Shown one piece after another: positions 1 through 8,600 of a stretch of 35,985 nucleotides of DNA. Location of the stretch: contig JAICIO010000053.1 of NCBI GenBank assembly GCA_025924315.1, forward strand, positions 1-35,985, written 5' to 3'. This stretch comes from Phycisphaerae bacterium (GTDB lineage: Bacteria > Planctomycetota > Phycisphaerae > Tepidisphaerales > Tepidisphaeraceae). The notes under the pieces are model-generated. The model made no database searches. It was given only the letters and a program-made list of their open reading frames with translations, and was not told the DNA's origin. Position 1 is the stretch's first letter, and each line of letters opens with the position of its first letter. The translations under genes and the position numbers were made by a program.

Positions 1-291
1 TTCGAAGCGCCGCAGGCGCTGCTGTGCGCGAAGGCGGGTGCGGCGATGGTCAGCCTCGGCGTGGATTTTGCGAAAGGCGATGGAGCGCTCGCGGTGATTC
101 AAACGATTCGGCGGATGTACGGAAATTACGGCTACGGCACAGAGATCTGCGTCGCGGGGGTTTCAACTGCGCCGCAACTGGTCGAGGTTGCTTCCGCGGG
201 AGCGGATGCGGCGGTCATTCCGATGTCGGTGGTGGATGAAATGTTGAGCGATCCTGTAACTCGCCTTGGCGTGCACAAGATCATACGGTGA
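1..291 (+). CDS. Transaldolase / fructose-6-phosphate aldolase-like protein, 3' end only
   Basis: The frame is open from base 1 to a TGA at 289-291, giving the last 96 residues of a protein that starts left of the window. It begins with FEAPQALLCAKAGAAMVSLG and continues with IRRMYGNYGYGTEICVAGVS and a late AGADAAVIPMSVVDEML segment. This matches the C-terminal third of the small TalC/Fsa-type transaldolases (QAL-AAKAG, VSPFVGR-like strand, then a segment on a vertebrate-transaldolase-like TIM barrel that ends in the PLT.G region). That family moves or cleaves three-carbon units of sugar phosphates in the cytoplasm. The catalytic Schiff-base lysine lies in the missing part, so activity cannot be judged. 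The VSLGVDF stretch deviates from the usual VSPFVGR, so this could be a divergent subfamily. A strong hairpin terminator follows within 5 bp. Confidence 0.72.
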   Translation, partial: FEAPQALLCAKAGAAMVSLGVDFAKGDGALAVIQTIRRMYGNYGYGTEICVAGVSTAPQLVEVASAGADAAVIPMSVVDEMLSDPVTRLGVHKIIR

Positions 292-294
292 ACG

Positions 295-381
295 AACCCG
301 CGGAGCTGCGCTCCGCCCGCTAAATAAGGGAACAGCCTCGTTCCCAATATTTAGCGGCGGAGCGCAGTTCCGCGGGTTTTT
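295..381 (+). terminator. Long hairpin with T-run after the transaldolase-like gene
   Basis: The arms at 295-326 and 348-378 are about 31 bp and pair almost completely, with one bulged base and one G:U-type mismatch. A smaller GGAAC/GTTCC stem (329-343) sits inside the loop. The right arm runs into TTTTT at 377-381. The position just after a stop codon plus the T-run fits an intrinsic terminator, but the stem is much longer than a typical one. Confidence 0.75.
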
Positions 382-401
382 GTTTCCAACCCCGCGCGCG
401 C

Positions 402-448
402 AAAAAAACGAGCGGCGATGCCTTCACCCATGAAGCATCGCCGCTCGT
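402..448 (-). terminator. Intrinsic terminator of the His/Gly/Tyr-rich secreted protein gene
   Basis: The arms CGAGCGGCGATGC (409-421) and GCATCGCCGCTCG (435-447) pair perfectly over 13 bp. On the minus strand the stem is followed directly by a run of seven T (complement of 402-408). It lies about 30 bp beyond the stop codon at 481, the expected place for a terminator of that gene. Confidence 0.85.
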
Positions 449-480
449 GATTTAGGGCAAGTCGGGTTGAATCGCAGCAC

Positions 481-903
481 TTAGCGGTGATACGAGAACC
501 GGACGGACGTGTCGTAGTAGCTCGTCCGCGGGGTGTAGCACGGCGCCGGGCTGTAGTAGTACACGCGCGGAGCAGGCGCCACGACGACCGGCGCCGGGGC
601 GACATACACCGGACCCGGATCGGAATAAACGACCGGTGGAGCGACGTACACAGGAGCCGGTGCGTACACGGGCGCGCTGTAGTAGCTCGGTCCGTAATAC
701 CCGCCGCCGAAGCCAAAGCCGAGTGACAGCGAGAAGTGCGAATGGTCATCGTGGTCGTGACCATGGTAGTAATCGTGTCCGCCATGGCCCCAATCACTGT
801 GGCCCCAGCCACCGTGACCGTACGAATAGTGGCCACCACGGTCTGCCTTGGCGACCGCGGGAACCAGGCACAACATCAAAGCAGCAATTAATACGCGTTT
901 CAT
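481..903 (-). CDS. Small secreted His/Gly/Tyr/Pro-rich protein of unknown function
   Basis: The start is the ATG at 901-903, because AAGGAG sits 7 bases upstream and the protein then opens with a clear signal peptide (MKRVLIAALMLCLVPAVAKA). An upstream TTG would add ten residues that spoil the signal. The mature part of about 120 residues has a His/Gly/Tyr-rich block (GHGGWGHSDWGHGGHDYYHG), then a Gly/Phe block (SLGFGFGGGYYG), then a Tyr/Val/Pro/Ala repeat block (PVYVAPPVVY, VYVAPAPVVV). Similar short exported proteins with a YYGP/APVYVAP pattern are common in planctomycetes. No catalytic motif is visible. The histidines could bind metal and the low-complexity tail could be a surface or matrix component; both are guesses. 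It is monocistronic, with its own terminator at 402-448. Confidence 0.82.
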   Translation of the reverse strand: MKRVLIAALMLCLVPAVAKADRGGHYSYGHGGWGHSDWGHGGHDYYHGHDHDDHSHFSLSLGFGFGGGYYGPSYYSAPVYAPAPVYVAPPVVYSDPGPVYVAPAPVVVAPAPRVYYYSPAPCYTPRTSYYDTSVRFSYHR

Positions 904-1058
904 ATCCAAGCTCCTTTTCGCCACAAACTGCACGTAAGGGAGTTTGCGTCTCCATTATAGAGACACGGATGGGGGCCGGTGGTTAGGAGCTTGAGTCGCG
1001 CGCAGAAGGGGATTGTAAGTGGTTGATTATGCGTGCTTTGTGATGTGGAGCTTATCGG

Positions 1059-1098
1059 CCGCTCGCGGCTTAGTGCGATCACGCTAAGCCGCAAGCGG
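1059..1098. repeat. Inverted repeat downstream of proB
   Basis: The arms at 1059-1075 and 1082-1098 pair over 17 bp with two G:U-type mismatches. The right arm contains the palindromic core CCGCAAGCGG (1089-1098), which recurs at 3963-3972. It lies just past the proB stop and may act as its terminator, but no T-run follows on the minus strand. I see nothing else in 904-1106. Confidence 0.6.
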
Positions 1099-1106
1099 TT
1101 CGGAAT

Positions 1107-2231
1107 TCACCTTTGAAGCTCGACGATGAGATTGTCGCGATGCACCACTTCGTCGTAGGCCTCGATCTGCAGCAACGCGCGGATCTCTTGCGTCTTTTTG
1201 CCGCGAACTTTCTCGACGTCGGGCGATGCGTAGTTGCTCAACCCTCGCGCGATGATTCGCCCGTCGCTGGCGCAGATTGCGACGACGTCGCCGCGATCGA
1301 AATTGCCTTCGACGCGCGTGATGCCTGCCGGGAGAAGGCTGCGATTTTTCTCGACCAGCGCGGTGACGGCGCCGTCGTCGACGAAGATGCTTCCCGCCGG
1401 CCGCGCCGCGCCGATCCATCGGCTGCGGCTCGAGCGCTTGCGGCTCGACGGATTAAAGAGCGTGCCGACTTCGTCGCCGTCGAGCATGCGAACGAGCACG
1501 TTTTCCATGCGACCGTTCGCGACGACCATCAGCTCACCGGCGTCGGTCACCATGCGGGCGGCCTCGAGCTTTGAATTCATCCCGCCTTTGCCAAGTGCCG
1601 ACTTTTCTGATCGCACCAGCGCGCGGGCGGCTTCGACGCTTTCGACGAGCCGCAGCGCTTTGCCGTTTGCATCGAGCAAACCATCCACCACCGTGAGCAG
1701 CACAAGCAGATCGGCGCGCAGCGCGCTTGCGACCAGCGCGGCGAGGATGTCGTTGTCGCCGAACGTGATCTTGATCAGCTCCGATGTGCTGATCGTGTCG
1801 TTTTCATTGATGATCGGCACGGCGCCGAGCTCATGAGCGGCGTTAATCGTGTTGCGCACGTTGAGGAACCGTGTGCGATCGTCGATGTCCTCACGGGTGA
1901 GAAGAAGCTGCGCCACCGGCATTTTGTGCGGCTCGAACGCGGCCGCCCAGACGTCCATGAGTCGTCGTTGTCCGACGGCGGCGACGGCTTGCAGTTTACC
2001 GAGATCGCTCGGGCGCGAGGTCAAACCGAGCTGGCGAAGTCCTGCCCCAATCGCGCCGGAGCTGACGATCGTTACACGCACGCCGCGCTCGCGGAGCGTC
2101 GCGACTTGCCCGGCGATCCCGGCGATGAATTGCGAATCGAGCTTCGCGGTCGGGTCGTTCAGCAGCTGCGTGCCGAGCTTGACGACGACACTGCGAACCG
2201 ACGAAAGCGCTTGTTGCCGTGAATCTGCCAT
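1107..2231 (-). CDS. proB: Glutamate 5-kinase
   Basis: This enzyme phosphorylates L-glutamate to glutamyl-5-phosphate, the first and usually feedback-controlled step of proline synthesis in the cytoplasm. The predicted 374 residues match the long, PUA-containing form. The amino-acid kinase domain shows the N-terminal strand VVVKLGTQLL, the loop VSSGAIGAGL, AVAAVGQ, PIINENDTI, FGDNDILAALVA, DLLVLLTVVDGLL and the nucleotide-binding GKGGMNSKLEAA. From about residue 280 the C-terminal PUA domain follows (GSIFVDDGA..., ending near YDEVVHRDNLIVE). I chose the ATG at 2231. A TTG two codons upstream is possible, and neither has a good Shine-Dalgarno. Only 25 bp separate it from the upstream GYF_2 gene on the same strand, so they are probably co-transcribed. 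No proA is in the window. Confidence 0.95.
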   Translation of the reverse strand: MADSRQQALSSVRSVVVKLGTQLLNDPTAKLDSQFIAGIAGQVATLRERGVRVTIVSSGAIGAGLRQLGLTSRPSDLGKLQAVAAVGQRRLMDVWAAAFEPHKMPVAQLLLTREDIDDRTRFLNVRNTINAAHELGAVPIINENDTISTSELIKITFGDNDILAALVASALRADLLVLLTVVDGLLDANGKALRLVESVEAARALVRSEKSALGKGGMNSKLEAARMVTDAGELMVVANGRMENVLVRMLDGDEVGTLFNPSSRKRSSRSRWIGAARPAGSIFVDDGAVTALVEKNRSLLPAGITRVEGNFDRGDVVAICASDGRIIARGLSNYASPDVEKVRGKKTQEIRALLQIEAYDEVVHRDNLIVELQR

Positions 2232-2256
2232 GGTCAATGCGTAATGCGACGTGAGC

Positions 2257-2868
2257 TTAATGGATGGAGACGGCGATGAACACCAGCGCGATGATCACAA
2301 CCAGGACGACAAGCGCCAGGTAAATCGACCCGCAGATGATGCCGGCGAGAGCCATTCCGCGGCCGCTCATCTCATTGGTGTTGATCTTTGGCTTGGCCAG
2401 CACACCGAACACGATCGCCATGATCGCGCACGGCAGGCCGACGATCGCGCCGACGTGAAACAGGCAGACACTGAGCAGCGAAACGATGCCGAGCACCAGG
2501 CTGGCGATCGCCAAGCCGCTCGCGGGTGGCGCTGCGATGGCGCTCTGGTATTGGATGGCGTAGTTAGGCGCGCTCGCGTAGCCCACGGGCGCCTTGGGAG
2601 CCTGCCAAGCCGGGGCGACTTCGAGCGGCGCAATCTCCGGCGCGGATGCGGGCGTGGGCTCGGCGAGATTTTCCGCGGGTGGCGCCGTTGCGGGGGCGAC
2701 CGATGCGTTTGGGATCAGCGCCATCAGCTCCGGCACCGTGTCCATCCGCTGCCAGTTCGCCATTCCTTCGCGCCAGACGAGCGTGTCGGGGCGCAGGCCA
2801 AACTGGCTCAGTTCTTCGAGCGAGTAAGGCCCCCGCTGCTCCATTCCGTTCGCGAAGTAATACATCAT
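2257..2868 (-). CDS. GYF_2 and DUF4190 membrane protein
   Basis: The 203-residue protein starts at the tandem ATGATG (2868/2865). An N-terminal GYF_2 domain (about residues 3-50) is shown by YYFANGMEQRGPYSLEEL, DTLVWREGMANWQ and VPEL. A Pro/Ala/Glu-rich linker of about 60 residues follows. The C-terminal part fits DUF4190: a first membrane helix in LAIASLVLGIVSLLSVCLF, a small-residue hinge, a short soluble stretch KPKINTNEMSGRG, and a second hydrophobic stretch ending IIALVFIAVSIH. GYF_2 domains are thought to bind peptides, so this is probably a two-helix inner-membrane protein with a cytoplasmic binding module. Its partner is unknown. The frame stays open upstream to 3003, but that extension overlaps the divergent phosphatase gene and has no domain content. 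proB follows 25 bp downstream. Confidence 0.85.
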   Translation of the reverse strand: MMYYFANGMEQRGPYSLEELSQFGLRPDTLVWREGMANWQRMDTVPELMALIPNASVAPATAPPAENLAEPTPASAPEIAPLEVAPAWQAPKAPVGYASAPNYAIQYQSAIAAPPASGLAIASLVLGIVSLLSVCLFHVGAIVGLPCAIMAIVFGVLAKPKINTNEMSGRGMALAGIICGSIYLALVVLVVIIALVFIAVSIH

Positions 2869-2948
2869 GATGCCCGGGCGAAGATTCTCTTGCGATTTAT
2901 CGAATGACGCAACCTTATCGCGGTTTGTTGCATCCAAACGGAACTTCT

Positions 2949-2979
2949 TTGCGTAGATTCGAAGCGAAGCGGATAAGAT
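2949..2979 (+). promoter_or_regulatory. Candidate promoter of the PP2C phosphatase gene
   Basis: TTGCGT at 2949-2954 and TAAGAT at 2974-2979 are spaced by 19 bases. The predicted transcript start would be only about 3-5 bases before the ATG at 2989, and no Shine-Dalgarno precedes that ATG, so translation may be leaderless or nearly so. The spacing is longer than ideal. Confidence 0.35.
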
Positions 2980-2988
2980 TACACGTTT

Positions 2989-3927
2989 ATGCCGGACGAC
3001 CACCCCAAAACGATGACCTGCATGGAAGTCTGGGGCGGCAGCGAGACGACCGACAACGCCGTCTCAATGAACGGCCTCGATGCATGGGTTTATTCCAAGC
3101 CCTATCAAAGCGCCGAGGCGGGCGGAGACGTCTATTACGTCTCATCCTGTGCGACGGGCCGGATCACGCGCCTGCTGGTGGCAGATGTATCCGGCCACGG
3201 CGCAAAGGTGCGCGATACCGCTGCGACATTGCGCGGGTTGATGCGCCGGTATGTGAATCACCTCGACCAGCGTCAGTTCCTCAAATCGATGAACTCGCAC
3301 TTCACCGAGATCAGTGAAGGCGGGATTTTTGCGACTGCCGTGGTCACAACCTTTTTCGGTCCGACGCGATATCTCACGCTCTGCAACGCCGGCCATCCCA
3401 CGCCGCTGATCTATCGCGCGAAACAGCGCGAGTGGAGTTTGCTCGAGCGCCAGCGGACGAGCGGCGACGCGATCGTAAACATCCCGCTCGGCATCGAAGG
3501 GATGACCGAGTACGGGCAAATCGGCTTGCAATTGCATCCGGGCGATCTCGTGCTCTGCTACAGCGACTCGCTCATCGAGGCCTGCGGCGAAGATCGCGTG
3601 ATGCTCGGTGAAAAAGGTTTGCTCGAGCTGGCGCGCACGCTCGATGTGAAGGATCCGACGCAGGTCGTCCCGCAGCTGCTCGCGAAGATCGCCGCGAGAA
3701 GTGGCGGGTCGATCGAGGGCGACGATGTGACGGTTCTGCTGTTCCGTCCCAACGGCGGGCGTGGAAGCGCGAACTTTTTTCTCCGCGCGTTCGCGCCGAT
3801 CCGCGTGCTGGGGGCAACGATCCGCGCCTGTCTCCCGGGCGGACAATCCGCCCCACTTCCCGACTTCAAGCTCGCGAACGTCGGCGGCGCGATGTTCAGC
3901 GGGTTCAACCGATTCTGGCGCGGGTGA
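2989..3927 (+). CDS. PP2C/SpoIIE-type serine/threonine protein phosphatase
   Basis: The 312-residue protein carries the metal-binding signatures of the PPM/SpoIIE phosphatases: AGGDVYYV near residues 44-51, VADVSGHG near 65-72, LCNAGHPTP near 131-139, GDLVLCYSDSLIEA near 185-198, and EGDDVTVLLF near 244-253. Proteins of this type (RsbU, SpoIIE) dephosphorylate Ser/Thr on anti-sigma antagonists or other partners in the cytoplasm, using two Mn/Mg ions. It has no GAF, PAS or HAMP sensor domain: the catalytic domain begins almost at once, so input must come from a partner. About 55 residues follow the catalytic core and lack a recognised motif. The ATG at 2989 lacks a Shine-Dalgarno; later ATGs at codons 9 and 12 are alternatives. 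It is divergent from the GYF_2 gene, and a 22-bp perfect hairpin follows it. Confidence 0.88.
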   Translation: MPDDHPKTMTCMEVWGGSETTDNAVSMNGLDAWVYSKPYQSAEAGGDVYYVSSCATGRITRLLVADVSGHGAKVRDTAATLRGLMRRYVNHLDQRQFLKSMNSHFTEISEGGIFATAVVTTFFGPTRYLTLCNAGHPTPLIYRAKQREWSLLERQRTSGDAIVNIPLGIEGMTEYGQIGLQLHPGDLVLCYSDSLIEACGEDRVMLGEKGLLELARTLDVKDPTQVVPQLLAKIAARSGGSIEGDDVTVLLFRPNGGRGSANFFLRAFAPIRVLGATIRACLPGGQSAPLPDFKLANVGGAMFSGFNRFWRG

Positions 3928-3952
3928 GTTTCTGCGCAAAACACGCGATTTG

Positions 3953-4018
3953 GTCTGCGAAACCGCAAGCGGCCTCAGATGCAGAATGGCAAGCGGGGCC
4001 GCTTGCGGTTTCGCAGAC
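3953..4018. repeat. Perfect 22-bp inverted repeat between the phosphatase and CNNM/CorC genes
   Basis: The arms at 3953-3974 and 3997-4018 are exact complements over 22 bp with a 22-base loop. The arms contain CCGCAAGCGG (3963-3972), also found in the hairpin at 1059-1098, and the loop carries CAAGCGG again. It lies 25 bp after the phosphatase stop, with no T-run. A Rho-type or processing signal, or an intergenic palindromic element, would both fit. Confidence 0.7.
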
Positions 4019-4063
4019 GTTTATGCGATGACTTTACAAACCTCCCTCTCCGACGATCTCGCG

Positions 4064-4091
4064 TTGTGCCTTTACCTGCCTCGTGGATAAT
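4064..4091 (+). promoter_or_regulatory. Candidate promoter giving a leaderless GTG-start mRNA
   Basis: TTGTGC at 4064-4069 and GATAAT at 4086-4091 are spaced by 16 bases. A start seven bases after the -10 box falls exactly on the GTG at 4098. An in-frame TGA at 4092-4094 rules out any earlier start. Confidence 0.45.
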
Positions 4092-4097
4092 TGAGGT

Positions 4098-5531
4098 GTG
4101 GGAATTGTTCTCAAGATCCTCGCCACCCTGACGCTCGTCGCGCTGAACGGATACTTCGTCGCGGCGGAGTTTGCCTCGGTCAGCGCCCGGATGACCCGGC
4201 TGGAAACGCTCGCGGATCAGAGTTTCCTTGCGCGACTCGCGCTCGATGTGAAGAAGCGGCTCGATTTGTATCTGTCGAGCTGCCAACTCGGGATTACGCT
4301 GGCGAGCCTGGCGCTGGGCGCGGTGATTGAGCCGGCCGTCGCGGGGGTGATTGAGCCGCTGTTTGGTGCGTTCCACCTCTCGCCGCACACCCTTTACGTC
4401 ATTTCGTTCACGGTGGGCATGGCGATCAGCACCTCGCTGCATATCGTGATCGGCGAGCAGGCGCCGAAGAACTGGGCGATTCGCTACGCCGACACCGTGC
4501 TGCCGGCGATCGCGTTGCCGCTGGTGATTTTCACCCACATCTTTTACCCCGCCATCTGGGCGTTGAATTGGGCGACCAACAGCGTGCTGCACCTCACAGG
4601 CATGAAGACGGGCGGGGCAAATGTGCATGGCGTGCTGCCGCACACGGAGGAGGAGCTAAAATCGCTGCTCGCGCAGGCCGTCGCCGGCGGAACGATCCCC
4701 AAAGGCCACGAGCGCCTGCTCACGAGCGTCTTTCGCTTTGGTGATCTCAAAGCGCGTCAGATCATGATGCCGCGGACGCAGGTCGCGTTCCTCAAGCTCG
4801 GGCAGCCGATGGGCGAGATGCTGAAGATCGTGCAGCAGAGCCAGTACACGCGTTTCCCGCTGGTCGAAGGCGACATCGATCACGTGATCGGCATGATCCA
4901 CATGAAGGACCTGTTCGTGCACCTCCGGCTCGTGCCGGGAAAGCTGCGCTTTGGCGACGATCGCACGCCCGAAGGCGAGTTGATCGCGATCGCGGATGGC
5001 AAACCGGGGTCAATGGTGCACGTGATCGGTTCCGGCGAGATCAACCTGCTCGACATTAAGCGCGAGGTGATGTTCGTGCCGGAGCTCACGCCGCTGTCAA
5101 AATTGCTGCGGCAGTTTCAGAGCCAGCGCGTGCACATGGCGGTCGTGGTGGACGAATACGGCGCGACGCAGGGCATCGTGACGCTGGAAGACGTGCTGGA
5201 AGAAATCGTCGGCGAAATTGCGGATGAATTCGATCCGCAGGCCAAGAGCGATTTCGTGAAGGAAGGCGAAAGCTTCCGGATCACCGGCGTGTTCCCACTG
5301 CGCGAGCTGCGCGATCGTTTGTCGCTTGATGAGATTGAGCTGGAAGACGTCGATACCGTCGGCGGATATATCATTAAAGAGCTCGGCCGCTTCCCCCGCG
5401 CCGGGGACAAGATTCAAGTTGATGGTTATGTGCTGCGCGTAATGACGGTAAACCAGAAGCGCGTCGGCCAAGTCCTCATCTCACCGACAACACAAGACGT
5501 GATGCGCGCTGACGGTCCCGGTGAAGCGTGA
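4098..5531 (+). CDS. CNNM/CorC (HlyC)-type membrane protein: DUF21, CBS pair, transporter-associated domain
   Basis: The 477-residue protein has the three-part layout of the CNNM/CorC family. An N-terminal DUF21 membrane domain (about residues 1-190) includes LNGYFVAAEFASVSARMTRL, SCQLGITLASLALGA and GEQAPKNWAI. A CBS pair (about 210-375) includes RQIMMPRTQV, QYTRFPLVEGDIDHVIGMIH and AVVVDEYGATQGIVTLEDVL. A C-terminal CorC_HlyC domain (about 390-470) includes FRITGVFPLRELRDRL, VDTVGGYI and GRFPRAGDKI. Characterised relatives are linked to Mg2+ or Co2+ export or resistance, with CBS domains sensing nucleotides. The old hemolysin label is probably not functional. The start is the GTG at 4098, since a stop lies two codons upstream; there is no Shine-Dalgarno, so a leaderless message is likely. 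It appears to be a single-gene unit. Confidence 0.92.
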   Translation: MGIVLKILATLTLVALNGYFVAAEFASVSARMTRLETLADQSFLARLALDVKKRLDLYLSSCQLGITLASLALGAVIEPAVAGVIEPLFGAFHLSPHTLYVISFTVGMAISTSLHIVIGEQAPKNWAIRYADTVLPAIALPLVIFTHIFYPAIWALNWATNSVLHLTGMKTGGANVHGVLPHTEEELKSLLAQAVAGGTIPKGHERLLTSVFRFGDLKARQIMMPRTQVAFLKLGQPMGEMLKIVQQSQYTRFPLVEGDIDHVIGMIHMKDLFVHLRLVPGKLRFGDDRTPEGELIAIADGKPGSMVHVIGSGEINLLDIKREVMFVPELTPLSKLLRQFQSQRVHMAVVVDEYGATQGIVTLEDVLEEIVGEIADEFDPQAKSDFVKEGESFRITGVFPLRELRDRLSLDEIELEDVDTVGGYIIKELGRFPRAGDKIQVDGYVLRVMTVNQKRVGQVLISPTTQDVMRADGPGEA

Positions 5532-5536
5532 GAAGA

Positions 5537-5600
5537 AATGATGAATTATGAATGATGAATTATGAAAACGGAGATCCCCCGCCTTCATAATTCATCATTC
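5537..5600. repeat. Tandem 14-bp repeat plus perfect 17-bp inverted repeat between convergent genes
   Basis: AATGATGAATTATG occurs twice in tandem (5537-5550, 5551-5564). The stretch at 5550-5566 (GAATGATGAATTATGAA) is then repeated exactly in inverted orientation at 5584-5600, giving a 17-bp AT-rich stem with a 17-base loop. It lies between the ends of the CNNM/CorC and FHA genes. It is strikingly AT-rich for this DNA and may be a bidirectional terminator or a palindromic element. Confidence 0.65.
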
Positions 5601-5616
5601 CGAATTCTGAGTTTGC

Positions 5617-8600
5617 TTACACCACCGCGGGTTCGCGTTCGTCTTCGGCGGTGGAGTGTTTACCGTTGCCGTTTTGCGTCGGGGCCGGCTCATCTTGCGG
5701 TTCGTATTCGTCCGCGACGTAGCCGTAGTACATCGCGTCGCGGTTGGCGCTGTGCAGCGTCACGAGAATCCAGATCGTGAAGAGCACCAGGATCGCACCG
5801 CCCGAAGCGAGCGTGAATTTCAGCCGCGGGTCGTCTTTGCCCAGGATGCGGATGTCCGCTTCGCTCGGTTCGAGCGGCTCGACCATGCCCCTGATCTGCC
5901 GAGAGCGCATGTCCAAGTCGCTCTTGTTCTGATCGAGCTGGCGGCTGATCGCATCCTTCTGCTCGATCGCCGTTTCAAGCCGCTCGTTGCTCATGCGGAC
6001 TTCATCGACTGCCGCGAGCGCTCCGCGGTGTTCTTTGTCCTTCGCGTCGAGCGCCGCCCGCGCATCGGCTTCGGCCTTCGTCAGTCCGTCAAGCTCTTTC
6101 TGCTTCGCAGCAACAGCGGCCTTGCGCTGCGCGAGCAGCTGATCGTTCTGCTGCGTGAGCGTCTGTTGATTGGCCGATGCCAGCGCCGCGCGGCGCGTGT
6201 CGATCTGGCCCTGCAGTTCGTTGCGCTCTTTCTGCATGTCCGCCAGTGCCTGTTGCGTCTGAGCGTTGCTGTCGTCGATCGCCTTGGCGTACGTCTTGCG
6301 CGCGTCGTTGATCGCGCCGAGCTTCTTGCCGAGATCTTCGGCAAGCTGTTTCTGCTCGGACGGAAGTTTTTCTACGCTCGGCGTGAGCTGCGTGAAGTTC
6401 TTCTGCTGCTCTTCGAGCATCTCATCGGTCCGTTTGCGATCGGCAGCGATATCTTTCGTCTGCGTATCGACCATCAGATTGAGCTGCTCGATCGCGTCGG
6501 CATACGTCGGATCATTGCCGAGCAGTTCCTGACGCGACTTGATCAGGCTGTTGGTGAGGTCAAGTTCCGCCTTGACGTTCTCGGCTTCCTTCTTGAGATT
6601 GCTCGAGACGGCCGCGTTGTACTGCCGCTGATACATCTCGTACTTCTCGCGCAGGCTCTTGAGCTCCTCGTCGTTCGCCCAGGTCTCGCTGCGCTTGGAA
6701 TCCATCTTTTCATTGAGGCGCTGCCGAAGGTCGGTGAGCGCGGCGATCGACTTCTGCTGACGCTGAATCAAGTCGTCAACGAGCGAGCGCGTGTTTTCCT
6801 GCAGCTTCTGGGCGGCTTCAACATATGCCTTGAGCTGCGGATTGTCCTTCATCGCGTCCTGTGCGGTGGCGATCTGCTTCTGGAAATCGTCCATCGCGCT
6901 GTCGAGGCCCTTGCGCGCTTCGGCGGCCTGGTTCGCTTGCGAATCTTTCGTCGCCGCGATTTTGGCGCTCAGCTCGGCGAGCTTCTTGTTCATCTGGCTG
7001 AGCTGCACATCGGTCGCGGGATCGACCTTGCCGGTGGGCGCGGTCGTCGGCGTGTTCTTGAGTTCTTCCTGCAGCCGATCGAGATCGGTCTGGGCATTCT
7101 TCACCGCAGCGCGGGCGTCGGTCCACGCTTTGTCGAGCTTCGCAAGCTGATCTTTCAGATCCAGCTCGTGCTGCTGCACGTCCCCGGCGGCTTCACCGAA
7201 ATCGCGCTCCTTCTTAATCTTGGCGGTCAGGTCGTCCAGCTGCGTTGTCTTCACGGCGATCGAAGACTTGAGATCGTCGATCTGTTGTCGCGTGCGCACG
7301 ACGTCGCCGAGCAACGTCCGATTGGCATCGAACATCGCGGCAGCGACCGCCTGCATGCGTTTCGCGTCGCCAACCTCGTCATCGCCCAGATAATGAATGA
7401 CAAACACGCCCTTGCGCGATTCGGGCCATTCGGCGCCGCTGTTGTTCTTTAAAAATGCTTGTTGATAAGCGACCAAGTCGGCAAGGAAACCGCCGGACAA
7501 TTTCGGATCGATCTGGTGAAGTTTTTCCAGCGCAGTGAGGCGCGTGCCAGGATCGACGAGATAGCCGCGCTGGATGTCCTGGAAGCGCCGCAACTCGTGC
7601 GTCGTCATGTTGTCGAAGTTTTTGAAGTTGATCGACGCTTCGAGGCGCGTCTTCACCGGCCAGAAGTAGTAGATGCCCCCGCCGGCGGCGCCGATCAGCA
7701 CGAGCATCGCGACGAGCAGAATCGGCACGCGGCGCAGACGTGCGCGGCGGATCGCGTCGGGGCTGATGTCTTCGGCCTGCGATTGATCGGAATATGAAAC
7801 CGACGGTCGACGCGGCGCGAAAGCATCCGGCGAAATTCCGCGACGCTCGCGCGCGGCTTTGGCACGCGCTGTTTCCTGATATTCCTCGGCCGCTGCCGTT
7901 TCTTCTGCGGGCTTCCATTCGTCGGCCGAGCGCGAGATGCCGGTAAGACCGACGGGCGTGATCGGCGGCGCAACTTCCGGCGCCTGCACCATGTCCATGG
8001 GCGTCAGCGCCCGCTTCCCGCGAAGGATTTCTTCTTCGTCGTATTCGGGCGACGGTTGTGAGAAGACGTCGTCTTCACGCACCGGCGCGTTGGCGAGCGC
8101 TTCAAATCCGATCGCCGCGTCACCAGTGGCGCCGGCAAACGGCGGAATCGTCGGCTCAGCCTGCTGCGCGCGACCGAAGTTGCGGATGAGCGCCGGCTTG
8201 CGCGGCTTGGGGCGAATCTCCGGCGCGACAGCTTCGTCGCTCGCTTCGGGCTCGGCGGGCGAAGGCTCGGTGACCGGTTCCGCGACTTCCGCCGCGGGCG
8301 TGAGCGATTCGTTCTCGGTGACGCCCGCTTCGGCGGCGTCGGTCAGAACGTTCTCTTCGATCGTCTCTTCCGGCGCTGCTTCGGCGACACCCGCGCTGGG
8401 GACGACGATGTCGTCGAAGTCGTCGGCCGTGCGCTCGATCGTGTCGAGCGTATCCTCGGGCGGAAGATCGACTTTGCGCAGATCGACGGCAGCGCCACCG
8501 AGGAAATGGTCCTGGTTCGCGCCCCAGAATTCATCCGATGCTTCGGCTTTCGTCTGTGATTCGGCGATTGAAGATTCTGTGCGAGTTTCCAGCTCGATCG

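Noticed and set aside
5537-5600. Short CRISPR-like array
   Set aside because: The unit is 14 bp with no spacer between the direct copies, and the third copy is inverted; no cas genes are present.
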